The notes under the pieces: model-generated
The model's input: only the letters and a program-made list of their open reading frames with translations
The model's database searches: none
Told to the model about the DNA's origin: nothing
Position numbers and translations under genes: made by a program
From: Phaeosaccion multiseriatum
Taxonomy: Eukaryota > Ochrophyta, other classes
Length of the DNA stretch: 64,000 nucleotides
Reading direction: 5' to 3'
NCBI GenBank assembly: GCA_965112735.1
Contig: OZ218956.1
Span: forward strand, 2,294,001-2,358,000
Part shown: piece by piece, positions 1-11,770 of the stretch
Layout: each line of letters begins with the position of its first letter
How positions within the stretch are numbered: the stretch's first letter is position 1

Positions 1-2369
1 CTGACGGAGGCGACAAGCTCAGGGGCCATCTTTAGCATATGTGCAGGAGCCTTCATGGTGCTTCTGTTTCACGTGGAGCTCATTGCGTTCCTTCTCAGCA
101 GTGTAGAGACGTACATCGTTGTTGATGATGTTCGGTCGGCCAAGGTAAGTCAAGGACGGGGAGGGGAGGGAGGGGAGGAAGACCCGCTCGGGAACTCCAT
201 CCCTCTGCTATGGCATATACCGCGCCTTCACTCGCTGGCCATTTCTCATCGCCACCCCGTCTCTCATCAAGGATCATCTTGGCCCCTCCTCCTCAACCCA
301 TCCATCGCCACCCGCTCTCATCCCCGGCGGCTTCTGGCACGTATTCCCAGCCCCACCCCACCCCCTGTGAGAAGGCGACGCTTGGTCTCTCCTCCCTCTT
401 CCCCAATAGACAAACAAAAATCCGACCTGCACCCCCCTCTCCCACCGCTCCCCACGCCCCAACAGCTGCCCATTAATTTTAACATAACGATGCTCGACAT
501 TCCCTGCGAGTACGTGGCAGTAGACGTGCGCGACGTGCTGGGCACCAACCGCCAGAATGTCACCACAGACATTCACAAGTGGCACATCGACAAGGCCGGT
601 GTCAACCAAGCGTACCACGTGAGTAAGATGGGATAAGAGGTGGAGTAGTGGGTATGTGTATGCGTATGCCAGCCTGTATATACGCCCGTCCAGACCAGTA
701 TATGACGCTGGAATCCGCCCCTCGCCGCATCCTCTCTCTCTCTCGTTCTCTCTCTCTCTATCTCTCTCTCTCTCGTTCTCTCTCTCTCTCGTTCTCTCTC
801 TCCCTCTCTCTCTCTCTCCCTCTCTCTCTCGTTCTCCCTCTCTCTCCCTCTCTCCCTCTCTCCCACTCTCTCTCTCCCTCTCTCCCCCTCTCTCTCTCTC
901 CCTCTCTCTCTCTCTCTCTCGTTCTCTCTCTCTCCTATCTTGCTCGCTCTGCGCGCATGCCGTCTCCCTCTCCCTCACTCTGACAGGGGCGCAATATGGA
1001 GCAGAAGGAGATTGTCATGTTCGACGAGCTCCACTTGGACCTGGACAAGCTACACGCCAACGGGGTGCACGCCATCCCACTCAACGAGGAGGTGAGGGAG
1101 GGAGGGAGGGAGGGACGGACGGGGGGGAGGCGGGGGCGGGGGCAGAGCTGTCTGTCCGAGTGAGACCATCGGCCCAACTCCTTGCTACTTGCAACCAAGG
1201 GGGATACGCATGCATGCACGCATGCATATTTTTAGGTCGCGAAAGCACGAGCCTGCACACAAAAGACGCTGCTCCTTCGTGCCGCGAACTTTTTATGGCG
1301 ACTAAACCAAAGCAAAACGAGTACTTAGCTCTGAAGCGAAAAACACAAACCTCCATCCCTCCCCCCATCCCCCACCTCTCTCACAGACGTTCCCCTACTG
1401 GCTCAAGACGCACCCCTGGACCTTCGTGGCCTTTTTCGCCCCGTGGTGCTACTGGTGCAAGCAGCTGCTACCCACCTGGGAGGCCTTCGCCGAGCACGAG
1501 GAGCGGGCCCGTTCAGTGGTGTCGGTGGTGTCTGTGGACTGCGTCCAATACCCCGCCCTTTGCTCCAAGTACAATGTGATGGCCTTCCCCAGCATGAGGC
1601 TGTTTCGGTGCGTGTGTGTGTGTTCGTCTCAATGCGTTAGTGCTTTCTGCGTATACTCTGTCCTGCCCTCTAACCTGCCAACGCTCCATCCCTACCCTGC
1701 CTCCTCCTCCTCCTCCTCCTCCTCCTCCTCCTCCTCCTCCTCCTCCTCCTCCTCCTCCTCCTCCTCCTCCTCCTCCTCCTCCTCCTCCTCTGCCTAAATT
1801 ACAGGGGCGAGGATTCGCAGTCAGAGTACCACAACGACCGAACGGTGGCTGCCCTGGCCAAGTTCGCCTCTGAGCGTGTAACGGCAGCCGGAGACAACCC
1901 CAACTCTCCCGCGTCGCGGCAGTTGCAGGCCACCGACGAGGCTCGCAAGTGGCCGGGCTGTATGGTCGTCGGCACGGTCGAGGTCCGTCAGCTCTTTACT
2001 CTTGGTCTTGCTCTTGTCTTGTACCGTGTTAGTCTTGTGTCTTGTGTATTGTGTGTTTGCTAACAACCCCGCGTGAGGCGTTTGCTTATATGCCCCCACC
2101 GCCGTTCCACCCCCCGGCCCCCGCCCTCAGGTCAACCGCGTGCCGGGCAACTTCCACATCGAGGCTCGCAGTAAAAGCCACTCCTTCAACGCCGCCGAGA
2201 CCAACTGCAGCCACGTGGTGGGCAAGCTCACCTTTGGCAAGCCCCCCACCTCGCGCATGACTCGCAAGCTCAGGGATGTAGACGAGGAGTTTGTACAACT
2301 TGCCCCCATGAATGGGAAGGGCTTTGTGACGGAGGGGCTGCACCACGCGCCCCACCACTACATCAAGGT

Positions 2370-2429
<60 letters not shown>

Positions 2430-3374
2430 GTGCGTTCGTGTGTGTGCTTGTGTGTATGTGGACCCGTGTGCTTGGGTTGGAAGTGGAGGAGTGCCCCCCC
2501 CCCCCTCCCCCTCCCTCCCCCTTCAGCTGACCGCTGTGTGTGGCTACGTGCTTTGCATGGCCCCCCACTCTTTGTCAGGTGGTGCCAACAACTTACGAGC
2601 TGGGGAATAGGAAGAACACGTACATGGGATACCAGATGGTGAGTACTCTTCGTCATGTCACCATCCCAAGACTGATGGGAGGAGGAGGAGGAGGAGGAGG
2701 AGGAGGAGGAGGAGGAGGAGGAGGGGGGGGAGCGGTAGGAGCGATAGCGCGGGGATTCACGGTTTGTGCTGTCTCTCTCTCTCTCGCTGGGAGGGAGGGC
2801 AGATGCATGCTTCCCTTCCCTTCCGTGATCTGACCCTCTCCTTCTTCCTCTTCCTCTCCCTTCCTTTCGCTTCCCTCTCCCCCCTGCCTTCTCCTCTTTC
2901 CTCTCCCGTTCCTCTCCCCATGTTTTGCTCGCATCCACCCATCTGCACTCTGCCCTCCCCCCTCCTCCCCTTGACAGCTTCCCAACTCCCAAGTGATGCA
3001 CTACGACCAATTCGAGATCCCAGAGGCGCGCTTCACGTACAATCTCTCTCCAATGGCCATCTCCGTTCGGAAGGTGCAGTGAAGGGGCACCTTCTTACGT
3101 ATCACTGTTTTGTTCTCATGTCCGCAACGAAATCTACTGACATTGGCCTTGCTTGACTTCGCCATGCCTGTCTCTCTCTCTCTGGTTGGCTACACCTTTG
3201 CTCTGCCTCTCCCTCGGCCCCCAACAGGAGGGGATCCGGTGGTATGAGTTCCTGACGTCACTGCTGGCCATTGTTGGCGGCACAGTGACAGTCATCAAGC
3301 TCGTTGACATGATTTACTATAAGATGGAGTCCACACGGAGACGCATGGGCAGGAGGACCGCGTTGGGGAAATAA
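1..3374 (+). CDS. PDI-C type protein: thioredoxin domain inside an Erv41/Erv46 (ERGIC) protein, 3' part
   Basis: Nine exons are read: 1-144, 466-618, 987-1091, 1387-1607, 1805-1982, 2131-2367, 2579-2638, 2978-3073, 3228-3374 (446 residues plus stop). The start lies upstream of the window. Order seen: N-terminal ERGIC part with a membrane segment ([15 protein letters not shown]), the luminal stretch [14 protein letters not shown], a thioredoxin domain with active site WCYWC (Cys155 and Cys158 of the visible part), the ERGIC luminal domain ([20 protein letters not shown]), then a C-terminal membrane segment ([19 protein letters not shown]) and a basic tail. This order matches plant PDI5-3/PDI5-4 (PDI-C). 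Erv41/46 proteins cycle between ER and Golgi; the inserted domain suggests oxidoreductase activity there (inference). The plant PDI5-4 I recall has CYWS, whereas this has both cysteines. AATAAA overlaps the stop at 3370-3375. Confidence 0.88.
725..945. repeat. (CT)n-rich pyrimidine tract, PDI-C intron 2
   Basis: About 220 bp of CT with CCCT and CGTT interruptions upstream of the acceptor at 986. Confidence 0.92.
1701..1792. repeat. (CTC)n, PDI-C intron 4
   Basis: About 90 bp of pure CTC ending 12 bp before the acceptor AG at 1804. Confidence 0.97.
2368..2460. repeat. (GT)n, PDI-C intron 6
   Basis: Starts immediately after the donor GTACGTGTGT. Confidence 0.95.
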
Positions 3375-3976
3375 ATACATTTTTTCTTTTCTTTTTTCTA
3401 CTTGAGTGATGATGAAACACACAAGCATGCCAACAGAAGGATTGCACCCGTTTCGGGAGGCCTCATTGGCATTGGCACTGGGCCGGCCGCAGTGGAGGAC
3501 TGGGGGGAGTCACAAAACGCTCGTGGCCCTTTCTTCAAGCCGAGAAGTCAAGCGCTTGAATGGAGCCCTGGAGCTCTGCTACTACGTGTGTAGGTAGAAG
3601 TAGATAGGTATTCCGGCGGCGAAATGTCCCACAGTGTAAAGACCTCCTCCGGTCTCTCTCTCTCTCTCTCAACACGATTCACATCATTTTTTTTCTGCTG
3701 TCGTGCTTCTTCACCTGCCTTCCCATCATGGACGCCAAACTCTGCACAGTGCGGCTGCGCTACATTACCTTTGTACCACATTCAAAATTGACGGAAGCCC
3801 CGTGCACACTCTCCAACAGCAGCAGCAGTACGAGCAGCAGCAGCAGCACCGCCACCGGCATGAACAAAGCAACGCAAACACGCTCTCTGCCCCCCCCCCC
3901 CTTTGCTGAAGCACCGCACCACCTCGCCCGCCCGTCCCTCCTTCGAGCCTCTCTTCGTCGTCCTTCTCCTCCCCCG
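3375..3976. other. Convergent spacer between the PDI-C and BRX1 genes
   Basis: No coding signal is convincing here. It should hold the two 3' UTRs. It contains a short CT run (3653-3670) and a CAG-rich patch (about 3820-3850). Confidence 0.5.
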
Positions 3977-5447
3977 CTACATCTTGAAGACGCCGCCCAG
4001 CGGGTCCAGTGGCACGCGCACCTCCTCCTTCTTCTTCTGGAAGTCCGCCTTGGCCGCCACTCTGTTGCCATACTTCAGTCCCGCCTCGCCCTTCTTCTCT
4101 GCTCGCGCAAAATTGGGGCTCACGTACGCGGCGTTACTAAACAAGGTGGCCCCGCCGAAGCTTCCTGCAAAGATTCTAATTGGACAGAGCACCAGACGAG
4201 GCCCAATCTCCACCAGCGAAACCGCCTCTTCTCCGGCCTTTTCCATGCGCTTTTCCGAAACGCTCGAGTCTGAAGCGTCCACAATCTGGTAGTTGCGTAC
4301 CCAGATCTTGTCGTCCGCCACGTAAAAGCCCATGACTCTGTCGATAAAGGGTTTGGACTTGGGGTGTCCCCGGGGGGTGCCGAAGGCGTCTGTGAAGATC
4401 TTTTGCAGCACTTGCCACTGGGGGAGCGTGTTGAACGTGGCGTCGAAACTAAGCAGGGGCCTTGATCCCTTCATGCAGTTGCCTGGAGGACGGGACAGGA
4501 TGGGACAAGATGTGGTGGGGTGAGTCTTGGGGCGAGACTGCCGACCGAAAACACCCCCTTTTGTCCTCCTTCGTGGGGCAGCAAGACGCACATGTTCCCT
4601 CCCCATTTTTGCCCCTACTCTTAACGGAGTGTTCTCATCCCTTAATCCCTTTCCTGCTCTGTGGGCCCTCTTCTTCGCCTTGGCCTTCGAGGCCCCCATC
4701 ACAGTTGCTCGGTACGCAGCGACGTTCCAGCACGGCACGACTCCGCAGACACATCTCTGCTAGTGCAATGCGCGCATCCCACTGTACCGCCTATAGCCCT
4801 CCTCGCATCCTTCCCCCCGTGCACTGACTGAATGACTGACCTGTGAGCTTGAGCTCGTCCATCGTATGCACGTTGAGCACGTGGAACTTGGCACTGGGGC
4901 CATGCGGTGCCTTACCCACCCACATGTACAGGTCCTGCTTCTTCCGACACTCCAAGAAGATGCAGTTGTTGCATGTCTTCATCTCACAGATCGAGTTGAC
5001 AGCGCTGGACAGCGACTCCGACCGCCCCACGTCGAGCTTTACATCCTTCTTGGAGTGCGGCAGAAGCTGACGCAGATCGTCCATCAGGTGTCGATATCTG
5101 CTTGTAATGCCTCGGGAGCAGAACACCAGCACTCGTTGTTTGTTTCTGTACGTCCCGTCGGACTCAAAGGCCTGGGCTGCCGACCCCCCCTCCCCGTCGT
5201 CCTCTCCTGCGGACGCCTTCCTGCCACGCTTGGGCTTGAGCCTTTTCCGGTAGTCCCTCATGCCCCCATCGCTGTCGTCGTCTCCTTCGCTGTCTTCGTT
5301 GACGTCCTTCCCCTCCTCCTCCTCCTCCTCCTTCCCGCTATCGTCTTCATCATCTCCTCCTCCATCACTCTCCTCCTTCTTCACCTCCTCCTCTTCCGCC
5401 TCTTCCACTTCTTCCGCCTTCCTCTGCTGCATCTTTCGCTTCGGCAT
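3977..5447 (-). CDS. BRX1: Ribosome biogenesis protein BRX1 (Brix domain)
   Basis: Two exons on the minus strand, 5447-4841 and 4482-3977, join in phase to 370 residues. Residues 1-100 are Lys/Glu/Asp-rich (nucleolar-type acidic and basic tracts). The Brix domain starts near residue 101 with QRVLVFCSRGITSRYRHLM, continues through ECRKKQDLYMWV and HTMDELKLTGNCMKGSRPLL (split by the intron at TG/GN), and runs to FYVADDKIWVRNYQI and VEIGPRLVLCPIRIFAGSF. BRX1 acts in assembly of the large ribosomal subunit in the nucleolus (known for the family). The ATG at 5447 is the first in frame and gives a plausible N-terminus. The divergent neighbour starts at 5791. Confidence 0.95.
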
Positions 5448-5790
5448 GTTGCACTGCTCCCTTGCCTCAAGCAAAGTACACCAAAGGGAGGACAGAGAGA
5501 AAAAAAAAGAGAGAGGGGATTGTTGGCCACAGCGCCACAGCCCATCCCAAGATTTCCATTCGAAATTTAGGTTAATTCTCCCCTCAGCCCTGAACAACGA
5601 GCGCAATCCGCAGAGAGAAAGAGATGGAAGCCTAGGTCCCAAGATAGACTTGAGTGCTGCTGAAACGTGGCGAGCTCTGTGGTTCCCATCGGTGCTGTTG
5701 TCCTCTTGGGAGAGAAGGGAAGTTGGTCAAGCCTGCCAAGGTAAAACACTCTCTTCTATAACAAGGGCGTGCCTGACAGCTGCCATCGTC
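5448..5790. promoter_or_regulatory. Shared upstream region of BRX1 and the Lys/Ser-rich gene
   Basis: 343 bp separate two divergent start codons. Both promoters and 5' UTRs must lie here unless they overlap genes. No clear TATA box or other motif was identified. Confidence 0.45.
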
Positions 5791-6122
5791 ATGTCAGAGA
5801 AGGAGAAGAAGGTGAAGAAGAGCAGGAAGGAGCGGCAACAGGAACTGCGGGCCTTGGAGCCGAAGGGCAAGTCTCTCATCAACTATGAGAAAGTCAGCGA
5901 GGTGAGTGAGGGGGGGGAGGGCGGAGTACTGAGAGAGATGGGTAAGCTTCTCTGCTTTGTCAACTCTTAAGTGTGCCCCCTCTAGATTCATGGTAATCAG
6001 AGACCCACTCTTGCTTTTCATCCAAGTGTTCCAATAGCTGATGGGATCTGCAGCGACTGGCCCAGGTGGAAGTGCCTCACTTGATGGAGGGTCGAATCGT
6101 TTTCATTCCTCTCTTCTCGCCT

Positions 6123-6156
<34 letters not shown>

Positions 6157-6873
6157 GTGTGTGTGTCTCTCTCTCCCTCTCTCTCTCTCTTTCCCTCTTT
6201 TTCTCTTTCTCTCTCTCTCTCTCTCGCGTAGAGACACATGGACGACCAACGCTATGAGCGAGAGCTCCAACTTAAAGAGGAGCTGGCGAGAACTAAGGAT
6301 GAGGAGATGGAGGCCGCAAAGGCCAAGGGCGACAAAGCAGGGGCAAAGGGGGCCCCAAGCGCCACCATGGATGCCTTCAATGTGCGTGACTGTTGCACCT
6401 TGCTTTTGCATTTCTCCCTGCGTGCCCGTCCGGGGGGCCGTCCGGGAGTGCCTTTACCCAGTGTGGTTGTGCCTTTCTCATTCTTTACTCCTTCTCCCTG
6501 TCTTGAACGCCATCAATTTATCTTGCAAGTCCCCCCCCGTTGACCAAACGGACCCCCCCTGGCTCCATCCCTGCTTTCCACTGCACCTCCCATCTACTCT
6601 GCTCTTTTCTACCTGAAATGCCTGCGCAGCGCATGATCTCGGGCCAAGGGGAGAGGACCATTTCCGACAAGATTAATGACCCGAACCGGATAACCTGGGA
6701 GAAGTTCAAGGAGGATAATGCCGATAAATTAGAGCTCAGAGGTGCGATGGGTGGAGGGGAGAGAGATTGGCATAACGGAGGGGGCAGGGGCCTATCGCGT
6801 AGGAGATGCTGTTGGGACGCTGTCACACGCACTCTCTCTCTCTGACGCATTTGGTACCCAGTCAGACATACAG

Positions 6874-6907
<34 letters not shown>

Positions 6908-7809
6908 ACAACTAGATGGAGTCCAATCTCTCTCTCCCCCCCCCTTGCCTGCCATGACGCTGCCAAACTGAGTCTGTCTGTGCTCTGCCATGACGCTACC
7001 AAACTGAGCCTGTTTTTGCTCTGCCATGACGCTGCCGAACTGAGTTTGTCTGTGCCTTGCTCTGCTCTGCTCTGCGCTGTTCCCAGGGGGGGAGAAGAAG
7101 AAAATGGATGCGTATCGCGCTGAGCTAGACAAGGAGCGCGAAGCGAGGCTAGCGAAGGGGAGGAATCGGAAACCTGTCAAACAGGCCATTAGCGATAGCG
7201 AGGAGGAGAGCGGTAGCGACGACAAGAAGGCGAAGAAGCACAAAAAGAGCAGCAAGAAGAAGAAGAAGAAAAGAAAGAGGGATCAGAGGAGTAGCAGCGG
7301 GAGCGACGACGACAGCGAGGATGAGTCCTCCTCGCGCAAGCACAAAAAGCATAAGAAGAGCAAGAAGGTGTGTGTGAGCAAAACGCCCCGTCGCCGCAGG
7401 CTTGCCTCCTGCTGCTGCTCCGCTTGCTGCTCTTTCCTCATTGACATACCGGCCTATACCAAGCGTTTACGCCTCTCAACTCACCAGGTCTTCCTTCTTC
7501 TCCGCCTCCCTCTCTCTGCACCCCCCCTCTCTTACTCCCGCAATCTCTTTGTCTTGTATCTCTTTCGATATGTGCGTGTCTCGCCCTCTCTCTGTCTTCT
7601 CACTATTTCCCTCTCCACTGCCCTTCTCCCTCCCCCTCTCTCTACCCGACTGCTGTCCCCCCCCCCGCCCCGCCCGCCCACCTGGTGTATTCCATTCCCA
7701 GCACAAGAAGAGCAAGGACAAGGACAAGGACAAAGACAGGGGCAAAGAGGAGAAACCGCCCAGTCCACCACGCATGTCCGACTACCTAGCGGCCAGCGAC
7801 AGCGATTGA
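5791..7809 (+). CDS. Lys/Ser-rich, probably nuclear protein, function not recognised
   Basis: Exons proposed: 5791-5901, 6054-6065 (a 12-nt micro-exon, tentative), 6232-6381, 6630-6741, 7087-7367, 7702-7809, giving 257 residues. Without the micro-exon the frame is still open (253 residues). The N-terminus is basic (MSEKEKKVKKSRKERQQ). The middle is charged and helical, with TWEKFKEDNADKLE and KKMDAYRAELDKEREARLAK. The C-terminal third is alternating acidic-serine and Lys/His-rich tracts (KKAKKHKKSSKKKKKK), ending PPSPPRMSDYLAASDSD. Composition resembles FAM133/SR-related nuclear proteins, but I cannot claim homology. The start at 5791 is the first ATG after the divergent spacer. Confidence 0.7.
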
Positions 7810-8424
7810 GGAGCATTGTGCGGGAGGGGAGGGGCAGAGAGGAGTAGAAGGACGGCTTCAATGCTAATGAACGCACTCCTTTCGGTTTCAAGTTTTCTTT
7901 TACATTCAGGAAGGTACTCGAAGTAGACAGAAATACAGAAATACGGGGAGAAGAGAGGAGTGTCAGGCCGGGGAGGGGGGGTTCAGGAGTTGTCGGAGGA
8001 GGGGAGGAGGAGGAGGTCGAAGGTACCTTTCAGCAAGGCACCCCCGCACCCCCCCCTCCTCGTCTCTGATGAGGCTTTTGGAACGCCAGTCGGGCACGGA
8101 AGCACGGAAGGATGTGCCGTGGAGTGATACGTCCGACGTGCTATCAGCCGGCGTGCTATTTGCTGTCGGCCGCACGGTCGAATCCGTGACCGGAAGCACG
8201 CAATCACGCGTTATTTTTTACTTTTAATTACTCTTCACCCAAAAACACAAAAAAACCTCTCCCTCCCTCCCTTGCTTCCCATCGGCTCCCATCGACTGCG
8301 AACATAACAATACCGGCGCGCCAGGAGAAGCTCCTCCAGGTTGCGACGCGGCTGTAGCAGCGATCCTCCTTTCATTCGAAGCAGCTTCAGGGCTCTCTCC
8401 CCCCCTCTTGCTGCTGGTGGTCTG
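7810..8424. other. Spacer upstream of the first tandem-copy gene
   Basis: No gene is supported. The last part (about 8290-8424) aligns by eye with the 5' coding part of the second copy (9661 onward), but the equivalent start codon reads ATA and a stop (TAG) follows in that frame. It is therefore degenerate relative to copy 2. Confidence 0.5.
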
Positions 8425-9088
8425 ATGCAGCAGGACAACCAGCAGGAGCAGCTACAGCAGCGACAGATGGGGCGAGATCCGTCGTCGCTCAGAGTACGGT
8501 ATCACTACATCCTCGAGGAGCTCTCCAAAGGACCCCATGGCCTTGCGGAGAACGTCGAGAAAGTGAAGACGATTTACAATAGAGTGATGACAGGTTCAGT
8601 CACGGCCTCTGGGCACAAAGGGCGGCCTGTAATGGAAGTTTTGAAGGAGGAATCCTTAAAGTACGTCAAAGACGGGGTAGGGAGGAGGGGAGTGGTTGGG
8701 AGGGCCAGGCTGCTCTCATCGCTCTCACTTCACTAATATTACCTGGGCCCTCCTCTCTCATATCTCCCCCCACTTGGTCGGCTCCTCTTTCGTTATGTGT
8801 CCAACCCCAAACACTCTTCGCAGATTCTTCAATGCAGAGCGTATTGACGAGGTGATGCAATCGTCCATGACGCCGGAGACAATCATCATTTTTTTGAAGA
8901 AGAAGGAGGAGAGCAAGAAACGGAGGGAGGCGCGGCAACTTCGTCAGCGGCAACAGCAGCAACAGCAGCAACAGCAGCAACAGCAGCAACAGCAGCAACA
9001 GCAGGCACGAAGACTTGAGTGTCTCGGGGAGAGAGAGTGGTATGGGTGGCTTGGAGGGAGACGGGGAAATGGACGAAAGCCAGACTAG
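8425..9088 (+). CDS. Unrecognised Gln-rich protein, tandem copy 1
   Basis: Two exons, 8425-8660 and 8824-9088, join in phase to 166 residues. Shared core with copy 2: YILEELSKGPH, AENVEKVKTIYNRV, LKEESLK joined across the intron to FFNAERIDEVMQSSMTPE, then a basic helix FLKKKEESKKRREAR. A Gln tract from CAG/CAA codons (about 8949-9003) follows, and the C-terminus differs from copy 2. I do not recognise the domain. The ATG at 8425 corresponds to an internal Met of copy 2, so this copy is shorter at its N-terminus. A small open stretch with an ATG at 9139 downstream could be a remnant or extra exon. Confidence 0.6.
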
Positions 9089-9596
9089 CGTGTGCTTACA
9101 TTGCCGTCTTGCCCCTATGACTGCCCCATTGACACGTTCATGAAGGAGGAACCGCGAAACAACTTGAAGAGACGGAGAGAGGAGGCCAATGCAGTTCCGC
9201 TGGAGAACAGACCGCGAGCCGCCGCCGCCGCTTCAGGTTCGTATATGTAGCAGGCGGAGATGAAAGGTACTTGCGACCTCGATTGGCGCCGCTTCCGCAG
9301 TCAGACAGCTCCGCCCGTCGGTGCACATATGGAGGGGTTGTAGGAATGGGTTAAGCGCCGCCGCCGGACTTTTGAACAGGGCATAGATACCAGCAGCCTT
9401 CCACCACTGACCGTCTCAAATCCGAGCATGGTAGGGGAGACCCTGCTCTGCCCCCCATCTGCCTGTCCTACTCGTGTAGGTAGGGAGGGCCTGAGCTTTG
9501 TGCTCGACGCCTCACACGATGCCCCTCGCAGAATCTCTACATTCTTCCATCGCTGGCTCACTCACTAACTCACTAACTCACTAACTTACTCACTCA

Positions 9597-9629
<33 letters not shown>

Positions 9630-9660
9630 TCACGCCCATACTCGGGGTGCGAACACAGCA
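9089..9660. other. Spacer between the two tandem copies
   Basis: Contains a short open stretch from 9139 (MKEEPRNNLKRRREEANAV), possibly a lost or alternative exon of copy 1, then simple ACTC/CT/AC runs (about 9565-9635) just before copy 2. No independent gene is supported. Confidence 0.4.
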
Positions 9661-10554
9661 ATGCCGGTGGCAGGAGCTGCTGCTGCTCCAGGGTGTGCAT
9701 CAGCAGCAGCTGCAGCCGCAATCCTCCATTCATTCGAAGAATCTTCAGGGATCACTGCTGCTGGCATGCCCCCCCCTAAAGAGGTCTATCCTGGTGCTGG
9801 TCTGATGCAGCGGGACAAGCAGCAGGAGCAGCTACAGCAGCAGCAGATGGAGCAAGATCCGTCGCTCGAAGTCCGATATCGTTACTGTTACATCCTCGAA
9901 GAGCTCTCCATAGGACCCCATTGCCCCGCGGAGAACGTCGAGAAAGTGAAGACGATTTACAATAGAGTGGTCAATTCACTCAAGACCTCTGGGTACAAGA
10001 GAAGGCCTGTGTTAGAGCTCTTGAAGGAGGAGTCGTTAAAGTATGTGAGAACGGGGACGGGAGATGGAATGGGCATGAGGAGAGGAGGGAAGAGGTGGGA
10101 GGAGGGGAAGGCGGCGGCTCTCTTGCTCACATAGTTTCCCTACCTACTCAACTCCACGTGTTTAGCGCTACTCTTTCCTATTCCCCACTCCTCCCTATCT
10201 CTCTCTTATCTTCCCCCACTTGGCCGGCTCCTCTACCGTATGTGTCCAACCCCAAATGCTCTTCGCAGATTCTTCAGTGCAGAGCGTGTAGATGAGGTGA
10301 TGCAATCGTCCATGACGCCAGAGGTAATCAGTGCGTTCTTGAAGAAGAAGAATGAGTGCAAGAAACGGAGAGAGGGCGCGACGCAGCAACTCCTAGTCGA
10401 GCTGCTAGGGGGGCAAAGCCTCTCTGAGCAGCTGCCGCAGCAAATGCAGGACGCAACGGCGCAACTGTTGCTTTGGAAGCGCTCGTCGTCAGACGAGGGG
10501 GGGGGGCCGACCAGTGACGACGGCGGGGTAGAGGAGAGCAAGGGCTCGGCGTAG
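9661..10554 (+). CDS. Unrecognised Gln-rich protein, tandem copy 2
   Basis: Two exons, 9661-10040 and 10269-10554, join in phase to 221 residues. An Ala-rich N-terminus leads to a Gln-rich part, then the shared core (YILEELSIGPH, AENVEKVKTIYNRV, LKEESLK/FFSAERVDEVMQSSMTPE, FLKKKNECKKRREG). It ends in a Leu/Gln segment (LLVELLGGQSLSEQLPQQM) and an acidic Gly/Ser tail. The intron sits at exactly the same codon and phase as in copy 1, and its last about 70 bases are nearly the same, so the pair arose by duplication of a gene that already had the intron. Function unknown. Confidence 0.68.
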
Positions 10555-11259
10555 TTGATAAAAGGAGGAGGAGTGCGTCATCGGCTCAGGAGGCAACTCG
10601 GCTCTGCGGGTACGGGCCCTACCACAAGCGCTGTACCCAAGCGACCGTGGCCAAGGGCAAAGCCCCACGTGCAGGGACACGGTGTTTGACCTCTTTCGCG
10701 TGTTTGTGTAGGCTTTCAACGCTGCTTTTGTACCGTGTCGCTCTCGGCTGGTCGGGGGGCGAGGGCATCAATTAGTATTTCATATATGCCAACACCTCTA
10801 GCTACCCGTGTCTCACGAGTGCGGGGCTGAGCGCTGTGTTATGCGCCACCCATAGCTCAAGCCTGCTCGTACGCCAAACCAAGCACCCACAGCTACTGTG
10901 GTCGAATTGATACCTGCTTCCGCTGCATCAGTCGGCCGCACCGTCGCGCCTGCGGCGTCAGTCGGCTTGCTCGGCCATCCCCTGACACGCTTTTGCTTTT
11001 TAATGGTAGGCGTCGGCTGTCCGGGGGAATATAACTTCATTGACCATCGTCGACCTTCGAGGAATAACGAGGGAGACAGGAGAGTCTCAGCTGCCGCTCC
11101 CTCGCAGGCCTCCTCTAAGCCACGTCATGTACCCCCTGCTGCCTTCCCCTGCTCCATGTCCCCGCTCGCTCCTCGCGTTCAAAGCCAGTCCCTCCCAGTC
11201 GTCTACTGCCTTCCTTCACGCTTCCCAGCCACTGCCCACCTCATGCGTGCCACCGATAC

Positions 11260-11500
11260 GTGGTCTGGGCAGAACCAGTTCCCGTCAGGGACCTCGGAGA
11301 GAGGCGGATCAAAGAGCAACAAGACGGCAAGGACGGCCACCACGACGATGACGTCAGCGCAGGAGGGGTGGTGGCTGAGCAACGACGCCACATCGCCAGA
11401 CTTGAGGAGCAGCTTGATGACGCGAAGATGGCTACGAAGATGGCGGAGTCAGAGCTCATTGGGGGTGGTAGGGCGGGCGGTAGGGATAGCACGGGTAGCC
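11260..11500 (+). pseudogene. Possible exon or remnant encoding a coiled coil
   Basis: One frame reads a heptad-like helix (AEQRRHIARLEEQLDDAKMA), then a Ser/Gly-rich part. No upstream ATG or splice partner is clear, and the frame then runs into the repeat fragment at 11643. It could be a leftover exon of a gene disrupted by repeats, or chance. Confidence 0.25.
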
Positions 11501-11642
11501 TGGATAGCTCTTTCGGCAGTACGTATGACACTCCGGCGCAATCTGGGCCAACTACCTGCTACCGGCCGGCGGCCAGTATTATGCAACATGAAGGAGGAGA
11601 GGGAGAGGGAGAGGAAGGAAGAGAGAGAAGAGAGAAGAGAGA

Positions 11643-11725
11643 GGCCGCTATCGGCCGCCGGCCGATAGAAGGAGCACGCCGGCTGGCGCCGGCGATAGCA
11701 GAAAGCGGATAGCGCGTCAGGGGTC
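11643..11725. mobile_element. Fragment of the palindromic GATAGC element family
   Basis: Contains a perfect inverted repeat (CTATCGGCC...GGCCGATAG), the GCCGGCTGGCGCCGGCGATAG core shared with copies at 25342-25660 and 29242-29449, and one end motif (GTCAGGGGTC). The opposite terminal repeat is not seen, so the copy looks truncated. Confidence 0.55.
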
Positions 11726-11770
11726 TAAAGAGGGGGAAAGGGTGAAAGGATCGGCCCCGTGAAAGGGGTT

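Noticed and set aside
274-983. Arg-Glu and Ser-Leu repeat frames on both strands
   Set aside because: Translations of the CT-rich tract in PDI-C intron 2.
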